A DNA stretch of 11,308 nt. Source: an uncultured Bacilli bacterium (lineage in GTDB: Bacteria; Bacillota_I; Bacilli_A; ML615J-28; CAG-698). Shown in pieces: positions 1-7,221 of this stretch. A program made the position numbers and the translations under genes. Position 1 is the stretch's first letter. Each line of letters opens with the position of its first letter. The notes under the pieces are model-generated. The model had not been told where the DNA came from, ran no database searches, and was given only the letters and a program-made list of their open reading frames with translations. The stretch is taken from NCBI GenBank assembly GCA_947624315.1, contig CANQJU010000017.1, forward strand, positions 1-11,308, written 5' to 3'.

Positions 1-292
1 TCATTTTATAAAAATGAACATATTTATTTTCAACAAAATTATATATATTTTTTTAGAAAAATACATATTTTCTTTTCCCCAACAAGACAATTATTTATCA
101 ATTAATTAAATTAAAGTAAAATTTAAATAAAAAATAATTTTATCTAATACTTTGATAAAAAGAAGATTTTTTATAAATTAGTTATTTTGCTTTTAAAAAA
201 TAACTTTTATAAATAGAGTTTTTATTGATATTAAAACATTTGAACACTTTTAGCACAAAAGATCATTTAAAGCTAAATTTTAAGCTAATTAG

Positions 293-368
293 CCCGATTC
301 TCAGAAAGTTAAATGAATAATTATTCATTTTTAAAAAATAATCTTCTGAGAATTGGGTTGTTTTTTAT
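293..368 (+). terminator. Long hairpin with T-tract, probable rightward intrinsic terminator
   Basis: A 14-bp stem is formed by 293-306 and 344-357, with one G-T wobble at 296, and extendable by two pairs. The plus strand then reads TTGTTTTTTATATTTTT, as expected of an intrinsic terminator for a rightward transcript entering from left of the window. The 37-base loop contains a perfect 20-bp palindrome (311-330). The arms are related to the head of the repeat units at 674 and 818: bases 339-355 are the exact reverse complement of that head. It may therefore be a repeat-derived element rather than, or as well as, a dedicated terminator. There is no T-tract on the minus-strand side. Confidence 0.6.
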
Positions 369-600
369 ATTTTTAATATTTAACTAAATAAAAAAACTTT
401 AATTTTAAAAATAATAGAAGTTGTTTTTTTATTAAAAAAATAAATATTTTTAAAATAAATGTTTAAAATTTAAGCTACAATCTATTTTATGAAAAAAATC
501 AATAAACTAATCATATTTAAATAAAAAACGATTTTAAATTAAATTTCAGCCTCAGCAAATACTTTTTTACTATAAAAATATATTTTTTTAAAATATAACT

Positions 601-928
601 TGATTCAGAGAAGATTATTTTATTAAAGCTGAATAACTAATCATTCGTTTTCTACAAATCTCTTTTTATAAGCCAATTCTCAGAAGATTAAATTCAAAAA
701 GATGAATAATTAATCATTTCAATTTCCCACAAACGATTTACTAGTCTTATCAGAAAAGATTATTTATAAAAGCTGAATAACTAATCATTTGCTTTTTGCA
801 GATCGATTCTTATAAGTCAATTCTCAGAAGATTAATTCGTAAAAGATGAACAACTAATCATTTCGATTTCTCACAGATGATTTAAAGTCTTATCAGAAAA
901 GATTATTTTATAAATGCTGAATAATTAT
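601..928. repeat. Tandem ~72-bp repeats in alternating A/B order (144-bp period)
   Basis: Five units are visible: A1 601-672, B1 673-748, A2 749-817, B2 818-891 and A3 892-928 (partial). The anchor motif G(C/A)TGAATAA or its close variant recurs at 628, 701, 772, 845 and 916, giving spacings of 73, 71, 73 and 71. A units share AGCTGAATAACTAATCATT (627-645 and 771-789). B units share CAATTCTCAGAAGATTAA (674 and 818). A2 and A3 share a 23-base start (743 and 886). A and B units are related to each other along their full length, so the pair was probably duplicated as a 144-bp block. No open frame crosses the array. Its function is unknown. Confidence 0.85.
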
Positions 929-1119
929 AAATCAATATTATAAAAAACTTTGTTTTATAAAATTAATATAAAAATATAAAATTAATTATTTATAATAAAA
1001 TTATAAACTTTTCCACGTACAAATATATATCTGCCCGCTGACTTTATATATTCTATTTAACATAATATATATTATAGGAAGTAAAATATTATTTGATTTT
1101 TTAGTAAAGAATTAGAAGT

Positions 1120-1170
1120 TTATCCACAAGTTATCACTATTAGTTCTTTTGTTAAGATAATTTATACACA
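1120..1170 (+). promoter_or_regulatory. Two DnaA-box-like 9-mers
   Basis: TTATCCACA at 1120-1128 and TTATACACA at 1162-1170 both match the DnaA-box consensus TTATNCACA exactly, in the same orientation and 42 bases apart. Weaker relatives lie at 1009-1017 (TTTTCCACG) and inside the repeat units at 723-731 (TTTCCCACA) and 867-875 (TTTCTCACA). The region is AT-rich, as unwinding elements are. There is no dnaA or dnaN in the window, the genes point towards this region rather than away from it, and short AT-rich 9-mers arise by chance, so binding of DnaA is only a possibility. Confidence 0.3.
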
Positions 1171-1179
1171 TTTTTTGGT

Positions 1180-1208
1180 AAAATAAAAAACCGGATTTTA
1201 CTCCGGTT
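1180..1208 (-). terminator. Rho-independent terminator of the leftward operon
   Basis: Read on the minus strand, AACCGGA (1208-1202), loop GTAAAA and TCCGGTT (1195-1189) form a GC-cored 7-bp hairpin, followed immediately by TTTTTATTT. It begins only seven bases after the stop codon of the sugar-binding lipoprotein gene and is the only clear terminator seen on the minus strand in the window. Confidence 0.9.
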
Positions 1209-1214
1209 ATAGTT

Positions 1215-2294
1215 TTAATCATCATATTGAAGCCAATGATCATCTGTACAAATGATTGATCCAGTGACATAAATAAAATGATCACCTTTAGAACAATATT
1301 TACTCTCTTCAGAATTTGCATCACATTCATTGATATTAAAAATGCTTGTAGAGTTATTTAATAATTTTTCCATTGTTTCTAAAATTAATTGTGCCTGAAG
1401 AGGGATTTCACTAGTAATTGTTCCATAAATATATTTTTCATTTAGAGCAAATTCACTATCTGAACTCATATTTGCTCCAACAATACTAAATGGCATTATA
1501 TAGGTACCATTTCTTTCATATTGTAAATCATTTTCGAAAATAAAGTCGATTATTCCTAAAGCCATTTGATCATCTGTTGAAATGACCAGTTCTATTTTAC
1601 TTGTTCCATCAGGATTTAAAAATCTAGGATCAAAATAAATTTCAGACATCTTCTCCTTCGCTGTTTCACGATTCCAATCACCATATGCGCTTGCTAAAAT
1701 GTTAATTGAGAAATTTCCATCCCTTAATTTGTTTAAACATTTTTCAGAGATATTATCTGATAATTGATGTCCAGGTTCACCTTTAAGTATTACCATTTCA
1801 ATAGCATTATTACCATTTTTATCATATATAACTCTTAGATAATTAGGATTTATAAACATATTTCGAATAATTTTGGCTTGATTTTCGCCTACAATATCTC
1901 CACTAGTTCCAATATAATAAGCTTTATCATATTTGTTCAAAGCCGTTTCTACAGGCTCTCTATTGAAGAAAATTATTCCACAATTAGCACTTTTGCATTT
2001 TTCAACATATGTTTGAGCAACCAATCTATCAACTAAATTAACAATCAATAAATCAACTTTATCTTCTAATAATTCTAGGAATTGTTGATTTTGTTTAGAT
2101 TGAGATTTCTCAGCATCACATATTATTAAATTATATGTTGGATTAATGTTTTTTTGAATTTCATCAACTATTTTATCAACAGTTTTATCACCAGTTGTAT
2201 AAATCAATAATCCAATATTAATTTCTTTTTTATGACATGCAAAGCAAAAAAAGGCAACAAACATTAATAAAAAAAGTTTTAATAATTTTTTCAA
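1215..2294 (-). CDS. MglB-like sugar-binding lipoprotein, probable ligand sensor of the adjacent two-component system
   Basis: Periplasmic-binding-protein fold of the galactose/glucose-binding (MglB, type I) family, about 359 residues from the chosen TTG start. The basic start, hydrophobic stretch and lipobox ending at Cys20 (FFCFAC) predict a membrane-anchored lipoprotein. Family signatures are INIGLLIY at the mature start, SKQNQQ, NLVD, FFNREP (Asn111), YDKAYYIGT, LKGEPGH (His176), Trp207, and IELVISTDDQMALG. The MglB calcium loop is partly kept (Asp158, Asn160, Asn162, Glu166, plus Glu235). By eye alignment, several E. coli MglB galactose contacts differ: Asp14, Asp154, Arg158, Asn211 and Asp236 become Gly, Leu, Ile, Asp and Asn. 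No permease or ATPase gene is adjacent; the gene follows a kinase and regulator, so it more likely presents a sugar to the kinase than feeds a transporter (compare XylFII-LytS-AraC of Clostridium). A start at an ATG seven codons upstream (2315) would overlap the kinase gene and lacks the strong ribosome binding site. Confidence 0.85.
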   Translation of the reverse strand: MKKLLKLFLLMFVAFFCFACHKKEINIGLLIYTTGDKTVDKIVDEIQKNINPTYNLIICDAEKSQSKQNQQFLELLEDKVDLLIVNLVDRLVAQTYVEKCKSANCGIIFFNREPVETALNKYDKAYYIGTSGDIVGENQAKIIRNMFINPNYLRVIYDKNGNNAIEMVILKGEPGHQLSDNISEKCLNKLRDGNFSINILASAYGDWNRETAKEKMSEIYFDPRFLNPDGTSKIELVISTDDQMALGIIDFIFENDLQYERNGTYIMPFSIVGANMSSDSEFALNEKYIYGTITSEIPLQAQLILETMEKLLNNSTSIFNINECDANSEESKYCSKGDHFIYVTGSIICTDDHWLQYDD

Positions 2295-2300
2295 TTTGTA

Positions 2301-2306
2301 CCTCCT
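2301..2306 (-). promoter_or_regulatory. AGGAGG ribosome binding site fixing a TTG start
   Basis: On the minus strand AGGAGG stands six bases before a TTG codon (2294-2292) followed by AAAAAATTATTA, giving the N-terminus MKKLLKLFLLM, a textbook lipoprotein signal. The motif overlaps the TAG stop of the kinase gene (2307-2305). The upstream ATG at 2315 would place the AGGAGG inside the gene. Confidence 0.8.
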
Positions 2307-4041
2307 ATACAACATTTGACTTTGTTGGAATGATTATAGTGATAATTGTGCCTTCATCAAGTTCACTGTTGATTAATAAATTAGCTTCATCACCATAATA
2401 AATCTTCAAGCGCAAATAAACGTTTTTCAAACCAACGCCATCGTTTAAATCAGGATTTTTAAAATTGCGATACAATTCTTCTATTTTCTCTTCTTTTATG
2501 CCATAACCATTATCTTCTACTTTAAAAACAATTTTATTGTTTATTAAGTGAGCAGATATTTTTAATTTACCTTCATCAATACGATTTTTAAGTCCATGAT
2601 AAATAGCATTTTCAATTAATGGTTGTAATATTAATTTCATTGTTGTGAATTCTAAAACATTTGGATCAACGTCAAATTCATATTTGAAAGCATTAGCATA
2701 ACGAATGCTTTGAATCAACAAATAACTTTTAGCATGTTCAATTTCATCTTTAACAGAAATAATATTTCGTCCTCTTGAAATACTAATTCTAAATAGTTTA
2801 GCCAATGAAACAACCATTTCGGAAGCTTCTTTATTTTTGTCATTGTCAATTAACCAAACAATAGAATCCAAAGTGTTATACAAGAAATGGGGATTAATTT
2901 GATTTTGTAAAGCTTTAAGTTCACTTTTTCTTTGAGCTTCTTGTTCTTCTACGACTTTATCCATTAATTCCTTAATCCTGTGCATCATGTTATTAAAACT
3001 TGCGCTAAGACTAGCAACTTCCATTTGTTTTCCAATGTTAACTTCTTGGACAGTAAAGTAATCAGCATCTTCAATTTCCTTCATTGTCTTTTCCAATTGT
3101 TTCAAAGGATGAGCAATGCTTCTAGATAAGAATGAAACAACAATTACAGTTGTTATTATTGCAAAAAAGGAAATGATAAGTAAAGCAAAGGTAAAATTAT
3201 CTCTAGCTGTTTTGCTTTCATCAATGTTAATAAATATTGCTAAACGCCATCTAGTATTAGTAATTGTTTCAACAAAAGCAAACATTCTATTTGATTTAAT
3301 ATCGGCAATACTTGTTCCTAAGGCTAAATTAACAGCTCGACTGCGTAAATTCTCTGTTACTTCATTATCACTTGAAGTTGTAAAAACAACTCCATAATTA
3401 CTATCAACAATTAAAATTTGACCATTTTCACCCAAATTGCTGTTTTCAGCAAGCGTAATGATTTTATCAAACTTTATTTCCATTAAAATTATTCCACGAC
3501 CATTCTCAATATCATAATTGAAATATTTAGTTACATATATTTCATTTTGAGATGGAGTTGGTGAATATGGAGATGAAAAATAATGGATACTTGGTTCATT
3601 TACCGCATTAGAAAACCAAGTCATTTGTTTAACAATTGTTGAATTGTAATTGTTGTTCGAGGTATTGGCAATACAATTTCCATCAATATCAAATATAACA
3701 ATATTGGATATATCAGGATTATTAATAAGAATTTCATTAAATAAATTTAATACATAATCATTTTCATTGACAATGTCAATGTTTTCTAATCTCTCAATGA
3801 CAATATCAAATGTATTGATAATATCATTGATATAACCCTCATAGTTATTAACTATTTGTCTACTTATTTCTTGTGATTTTGTTTTAGAACTTTCATCAAT
3901 GTAATAACCAAAGCTTCTTATTGTATAAATTGCAACAAATAAAGCAAAGCATAAAATAATTATTAAACATGATGAAATAATTTTAAACTCAATTGATTTC
4001 CCTTTTGAAAAATAATTTTTTATTTTTTTATTCAGTTTCAT
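2305..4041 (-). CDS. YesM-type sensor histidine kinase (Cache, HAMP, LytS/YesM kinase)
   Basis: 578-residue membrane kinase that should phosphorylate the response regulator encoded just upstream. Order: short basic cytoplasmic start; membrane helix 1 (about 19-41); an extracellular region of about 240 residues resembling a double Cache sensor (about 42-283; GENGQILIVDSNYGVVFTT is typical of the family); membrane helix 2 (about 284-304); HAMP (about 302-358); His_kinase domain with the NPHFLYNTLDS motif (phospho-acceptor His385); and an ATPase with N-box Asn478 (QPLIENAIYHGL), DNGYG (510-514) and GVGL (535-538). All catalytic motifs are intact. The start overlaps the end of the regulator gene by 14 bases and has only a weak ribosome binding site, so translation is probably coupled. 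The large extracellular domain is the natural docking site for the sugar-binding lipoprotein that follows; this is inference. Confidence 0.93.
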   Translation of the reverse strand: MKLNKKIKNYFSKGKSIEFKIISSCLIIILCFALFVAIYTIRSFGYYIDESSKTKSQEISRQIVNNYEGYINDIINTFDIVIERLENIDIVNENDYVLNLFNEILINNPDISNIVIFDIDGNCIANTSNNNYNSTIVKQMTWFSNAVNEPSIHYFSSPYSPTPSQNEIYVTKYFNYDIENGRGIILMEIKFDKIITLAENSNLGENGQILIVDSNYGVVFTTSSDNEVTENLRSRAVNLALGTSIADIKSNRMFAFVETITNTRWRLAIFINIDESKTARDNFTFALLIISFFAIITTVIVVSFLSRSIAHPLKQLEKTMKEIEDADYFTVQEVNIGKQMEVASLSASFNNMMHRIKELMDKVVEEQEAQRKSELKALQNQINPHFLYNTLDSIVWLIDNDKNKEASEMVVSLAKLFRISISRGRNIISVKDEIEHAKSYLLIQSIRYANAFKYEFDVDPNVLEFTTMKLILQPLIENAIYHGLKNRIDEGKLKISAHLINNKIVFKVEDNGYGIKEEKIEELYRNFKNPDLNDGVGLKNVYLRLKIYYGDEANLLINSELDEGTIITIIIPTKSNVV

Positions 4042-5605
4042 TATTTCGGTATTCTTTAGGTGATACTCCTTGATACTTCTTGAAACTATGGCTAAAATAA
4101 TATGCTTCGCTATAGCCTACACTTTCAGCAATATCAACTATTTTCAAATTAGGATTTTTCAATAACTCTTTGGCTTTTTCCATTCTTAAAGTTGTAAGGT
4201 ATTTTACAAATGTAGTGTTGCGCTCTTTTTTCAAAATGGCGCTGACATAACTAACACTTATATTGACCTTTTCAGCTAATAATTCAAGGCTCAAGTCATT
4301 ATCGGTATAATGGGAATCAATATAGTTTATAATTTTGTTTAAGTTCTTTTGAATATTGTCAGAAATAATTTCACTATTTATTCTTTTAACTTTAGCTATT
4401 AATTGAGAAAACCAATCGAATAATTCATCACTAGTTTTCATTTCTAAAAGCATTTGATGATAATCAATTTCATCTTCATATAGCAATGGAAAATCATCAC
4501 ATGACTTTAAAATAGCATTTAAAACATTAGATATGTTAAAGGCATACGTAGCTTTATTCTCTGGTAATATTATTTTTTTCTTTAAGTTATTTAAAGTTTC
4601 ATTAGCTTCTGCTATTGTTTTGAAATGAATCGCATAGCTTAATTCTTTATACTCACTATCATCAATAATTTTAACATCAGATAAGAAATTATCAAGATTG
4701 CTGAATAAATATATTTCATTTCCTCCCATAACACTTCGATAGTCTAAAGCTTTAAGAGCTTCATTGTACATCTTCTTAAAATCCATTGATGTATAAATAT
4801 TACTAACACCAGTACTAACTGTAAAATTCAAAAACTTTTCAGCTTTCATATGAGTGTATTCAAAGCATCTTTCTAGGGCATTTGTGGTAATATCTTTATT
4901 AGATTTGATGATTGTTACAACTAAATCATTTTTCGTAAATGTTTCGTGGAAGAAATTATTTTGTAATCCTTCGCTTACATATTTTTTGATTGTTAATAAA
5001 TCAATTTCATGTTTTTCAATATTTTCATTTTTACCACTATCAATATCAGTAATGCAAATAGCAAAATATTTATAGTTCAATGATATACCATCATATTCTA
5101 ATTTTTTCAAGAAATTGGCTTCTTGTTTGTTTGAACTTATCAATTTATGCAAATCATTTTCGCGAATAACAGGCAAAGAATCTTGAATAAATTTTTGCAT
5201 ATTGGCTAAATTGCGATTTTGATAGTACTCTTCATCAAGTTCATCTTTTATCTTTTTCATTATTGATTCTAAGTCATTATAAGTAACAGGTTTAGTTAAA
5301 AAACCAAAGACACCTAAATCGATAGCTTGTTTAGCATAATCGAATTCATCGAAACCTGTTATGATAATAATTTTAGTTAGTGGATTGGTTTCACGAATTT
5401 TTTGAATCAATTCGATCCCAGTCATAAACGGCATACGGATATCCGTAATCACTAAATCAGGGGATAGTTGTACTACACCTTCATAAGCATCAAGTCCATT
5501 TTCATATACACCAACAATTTCAAAATCTAAATTCATTTTTGATATTGATTGGGATAAGCGAGAACGAACATCAAATTCATCATCAACGATAATAAGTTTA
5601 TACAT
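4028..5605 (-). CDS. YesN-type response regulator with AraC-family DNA-binding domain
   Basis: 525 residues in three parts. The receiver domain (1-120) has acidic Asp8/Asp9, phospho-acceptor Asp55 (LVITDIRMP), Thr83 and Lys105, all as expected for an active receiver. The central region (about 130-410) is poorly conserved; the stretch around 265-310 (STGVSNIYTSMDF, then EALKALDYR) looks like the degenerate GGDEF-like linker common in YesN proteins. The C-terminal AraC domain (about 425-523) has two helix-turn-helix units, LSLELLAEKVNISVSYVSAIL and IVDIAESVGYSEAYYFSHSFKK, ending in the family motif GVSPKEYR. A strong ribosome binding site (GGAGGTG, 5611-5617) precedes the ATG. It is paired with the overlapping kinase gene. 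Relatives usually activate sugar uptake or degradation genes, but no such target is in the window. Confidence 0.94.
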   Translation of the reverse strand: MYKLIIVDDEFDVRSRLSQSISKMNLDFEIVGVYENGLDAYEGVVQLSPDLVITDIRMPFMTGIELIQKIRETNPLTKIIIITGFDEFDYAKQAIDLGVFGFLTKPVTYNDLESIMKKIKDELDEEYYQNRNLANMQKFIQDSLPVIRENDLHKLISSNKQEANFLKKLEYDGISLNYKYFAICITDIDSGKNENIEKHEIDLLTIKKYVSEGLQNNFFHETFTKNDLVVTIIKSNKDITTNALERCFEYTHMKAEKFLNFTVSTGVSNIYTSMDFKKMYNEALKALDYRSVMGGNEIYLFSNLDNFLSDVKIIDDSEYKELSYAIHFKTIAEANETLNNLKKKIILPENKATYAFNISNVLNAILKSCDDFPLLYEDEIDYHQMLLEMKTSDELFDWFSQLIAKVKRINSEIISDNIQKNLNKIINYIDSHYTDNDLSLELLAEKVNISVSYVSAILKKERNTTFVKYLTTLRMEKAKELLKNPNLKIVDIAESVGYSEAYYFSHSFKKYQGVSPKEYRNNETE

Positions 5606-5623
5606 GACTTCACCTCCACTTTT

Positions 5624-6406
5624 TTACATTTTAACATCTTTATTTATTTTTTCCAAATAATTTTTACTTTTTGTAACTAAAGCATGATTGCGCTCACTGG
5701 CAGAAACATACTTAAATTCCTCTACAGCCTTTTTTAAATTACCTTTTTTGTAGTTAATGATACCAAGATAATAATGCGAGCTTAAGCGAAATAAGGGGGC
5801 AATATTGTCCGAAAGCAACTCTGTGAAGAAATTTTGGGCTTCATCTAAATATATTCCCTCTAAAATATTGCATTTTATCCTTATTGGCTTATAATTTACT
5901 AACATTTGAACTTTTATATTATCTGGAACAAGGCCAATTATTTTTTCCATTTGTTCAAGTAAAGCTGACATTTTTTTGCTTTCCTTTTTTTCAAAGAAAT
6001 ATGAACACCATACTCGATAATATGAATACTTTTGAAAATAAGAAAAATTCTTCTCTTCATCGACTAATTCATTTAACTTTTGATAAAGAGTATCTAAGTC
6101 TCCAGTTTCAAGATATACTGAAGATAAAAATATTTTCGAATCAATTTTTTGCTTTTTGGTTAAATAACAACTTTTATAAAAGTTAGTTATATTTTTTAAA
6201 TATAAGTTGCTATCACAATTATTAGCAAATTCATTCATAATCATTAAAATACTTTTGGAAGTGCGACTCATTAAAAAATTAGGCAAAATAATTAAACTTA
6301 TAGCAATATAAAAAGTTATATCATTAGTTGTATAAAAAGTTCCAATAAATATAGCAATGGAAACTATTAGACTAAAGATTAAATACCAAATTCTTTTTTT
6401 TCTCAT
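5624..6406 (-). CDS. Two-helix membrane protein with cytoplasmic TPR-like helices, function unknown
   Basis: 260 residues, not recognised as a named family. A basic start (MRKKR) is followed by two hydrophobic helices (about 6-24 and 30-47) separated by a short polar turn, then a cytoplasmic, helix-rich, Lys/Glu-rich region. The segment at about 205-237 (HYYLGIINYKKGNLKKAVEEFKYV) reads as one tetratricopeptide repeat, and earlier helices (for example IFLSSVYLETGDLDTLYQKL, about 92-111) look like a degenerate one. Such repeats usually hold partner proteins. The ATG shares an ATGA overlap with the phosphatase-like gene and the stop lies 18 bases before the response regulator gene, so it is probably co-expressed with both. 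A link to the sensor system is only suggested by position. Confidence 0.75.
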   Translation of the reverse strand: MRKKRIWYLIFSLIVSIAIFIGTFYTTNDITFYIAISLIILPNFLMSRTSKSILMIMNEFANNCDSNLYLKNITNFYKSCYLTKKQKIDSKIFLSSVYLETGDLDTLYQKLNELVDEEKNFSYFQKYSYYRVWCSYFFEKKESKKMSALLEQMEKIIGLVPDNIKVQMLVNYKPIRIKCNILEGIYLDEAQNFFTELLSDNIAPLFRLSSHYYLGIINYKKGNLKKAVEEFKYVSASERNHALVTKSKNYLEKINKDVKM

Positions 6407-7221
6407 TTAAAATCAACCCTATCACAAATATTTAATTTAAGTTCTTTTGCAAAAGCAATTACTTCTTCAGTTACATCATCATATAAATAATTCAAATAGT
6501 GACAATCAGCATTAATAACCACTTTAGCATCTTTATATTGCGAAACTAAGCGCCAAAAATCTAAGTATGGATATTGCCATGTAGTTTCACCATTTTTATT
6601 AAGTATTTTTCCACGGCGAGCACCATTAACGTTTAATTCCAAATAAACATTATTTTTTATCGCTGCTTCAATTATTTTCCGAGATAATTTTTCAATATTT
6701 TCATCCATTTGACATTTGGCAAAATAAAAAAAGATATCGGGATGAGCTAATATTTTAAAATAACCAGTATCTAATCCATCAACAACATTCTGGCAATAAA
6801 GTTCAAGATATTGAGGATCCATACCCCTACCATCATATATTTTATAGCCATCACAAATTATATGTTGACCAAGAATTAGATAATCAACTTTTTCTAATAA
6901 AGCTTCATATAAATATTTTTCAAAATAAACATATTCAAGTTCTAATCCTGAATATATTTTTATTTTATCATGGTACTTTTCTTTAGCATTTTTGATATCA
7001 GGAAGATATTTATTTAAAAATGTTTGATAACTCATTCTATCACCTTCCCAAATAGGTAATAAAGGGCCATGACAGCTTATTCCAATTTCTTCCATGCCAA
7101 GTTCCATTGCCTTTTGAATGTAATCAGAAGGAAGTCCTTCAGCGTGATTACACATTGAGCAATGAGTATGATAATTAGTTTTAATCAAGATATTTGCCAA
7201 CCTTTCGACGCCATTTTGCAC
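6403..7221 (-). CDS. hisK: PHP-family histidinol-phosphatase-like phosphoesterase (HisK/HisJ type)
   Basis: 272-residue metal-dependent hydrolase of the PHP superfamily. The closest familiar members are monofunctional histidinol-phosphatases, which remove phosphate from L-histidinol phosphate in the cytoplasm. Metal-ligand motifs in order: NYHTHC (His18, His20), CNHA (His26), SCHGP (His51), GLELEY (Glu94/Glu96), LGQHI (His120), LAHPD (His160) and NADCHY (Asp239, His241). Most relatives read D-H where this protein reads Cys50-His51. Length and motif order match full-length HisK proteins. No other histidine-synthesis gene is nearby, so the substrate may be another sugar- or alcohol-phosphate. 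The ATG at 7221 overlaps the upstream gene by 41 bases; a TTG at 7188 would give MIKTNYHTH, close to how family members usually begin, and is a real alternative. It ends in an ATGA overlap with the next gene. Confidence 0.82.
   Translation of the reverse strand: MQNGVERLANILIKTNYHTHCSMCNHAEGLPSDYIQKAMELGMEEIGISCHGPLLPIWEGDRMSYQTFLNKYLPDIKNAKEKYHDKIKIYSGLELEYVYFEKYLYEALLEKVDYLILGQHIICDGYKIYDGRGMDPQYLELYCQNVVDGLDTGYFKILAHPDIFFYFAKCQMDENIEKLSRKIIEAAIKNNVYLELNVNGARRGKILNKNGETTWQYPYLDFWRLVSQYKDAKVVINADCHYLNYLYDDVTEEVIAFAKELKLNICDRVDFK

Larger units (their letters stand above)
1..1214. other. 1.2-kb AT-rich intergenic region, no gene seen
   Basis: No reading frame with protein-like composition or a ribosome binding site is visible on either strand; the only short frame touching it (1112-1330) is antisense-frame noise of the lipoprotein gene. 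From 1 to about 290 there is only A/T-rich sequence with weak A/T hairpins (1-17; 180-205). A GC-capped hairpin lies at 293-357. Bases 370-600 are almost pure A/T with no feature I can support. A tandem repeat array spans 601-928, an A/T-only hairpin lies at 938-960, DnaA-box-like 9-mers lie at 1120-1128 and 1162-1170, and the terminator of the leftward operon is at 1180-1208. Confidence 0.8.

Noticed and set aside
499..540. A further degenerate repeat unit (AATAAACTAATCAT ... ACGATTT)
   Set aside because: It resembles the unit core but is out of phase with the 72-bp spacing and short enough to be chance in A/T-rich DNA.
601..928. CRISPR array, because of regular ~72-bp spacing
   Set aside because: Similarity between units runs along their whole length instead of short identical repeats separated by unrelated spacers; A and B units alternate, and no cas gene is in the window.
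938..960. Hairpin TTATAAAA/TTTTATAA as a terminator (also the A/T hairpins at 1-17 and 180-205)
   Set aside because: Stems contain almost only A-T pairs in a region of extreme A/T content, so such matches are expected by chance and would be unstable in RNA.
1031..1080. Rightward promoter (GCTGAC ... TAATAT followed by GGAAG)
   Set aside because: The -35 match is poor, -10-like words are everywhere in this sequence, and no gene follows on the plus strand.
1..1214. Replication origin
   Set aside because: Only two consensus DnaA boxes, no dnaA or dnaN nearby, and genes converge on the region; kept as a low-confidence site and a question, not called as oriC.
1112..1330. Short minus-strand frame of 72 codons
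   Set aside because: It lies across the terminator in a different frame from the lipoprotein gene, has no ribosome binding site, and has low-complexity composition.
3116..3397. Plus-strand frames opposite the kinase, regulator, TPR and topoisomerase genes (also 4854-5075, 5884-6186, 8166-8369, 9222-9482, 9890-10159)
   Set aside because: Each is antisense to a well-supported gene, lacks a convincing ribosome binding site and has no recognisable protein features.
6403..6405. UGA read as tryptophan
   Set aside because: All long frames use TGG for Trp and stay open under the standard code; the TGA here ends a full-length family member in an ordinary ATGA overlap.
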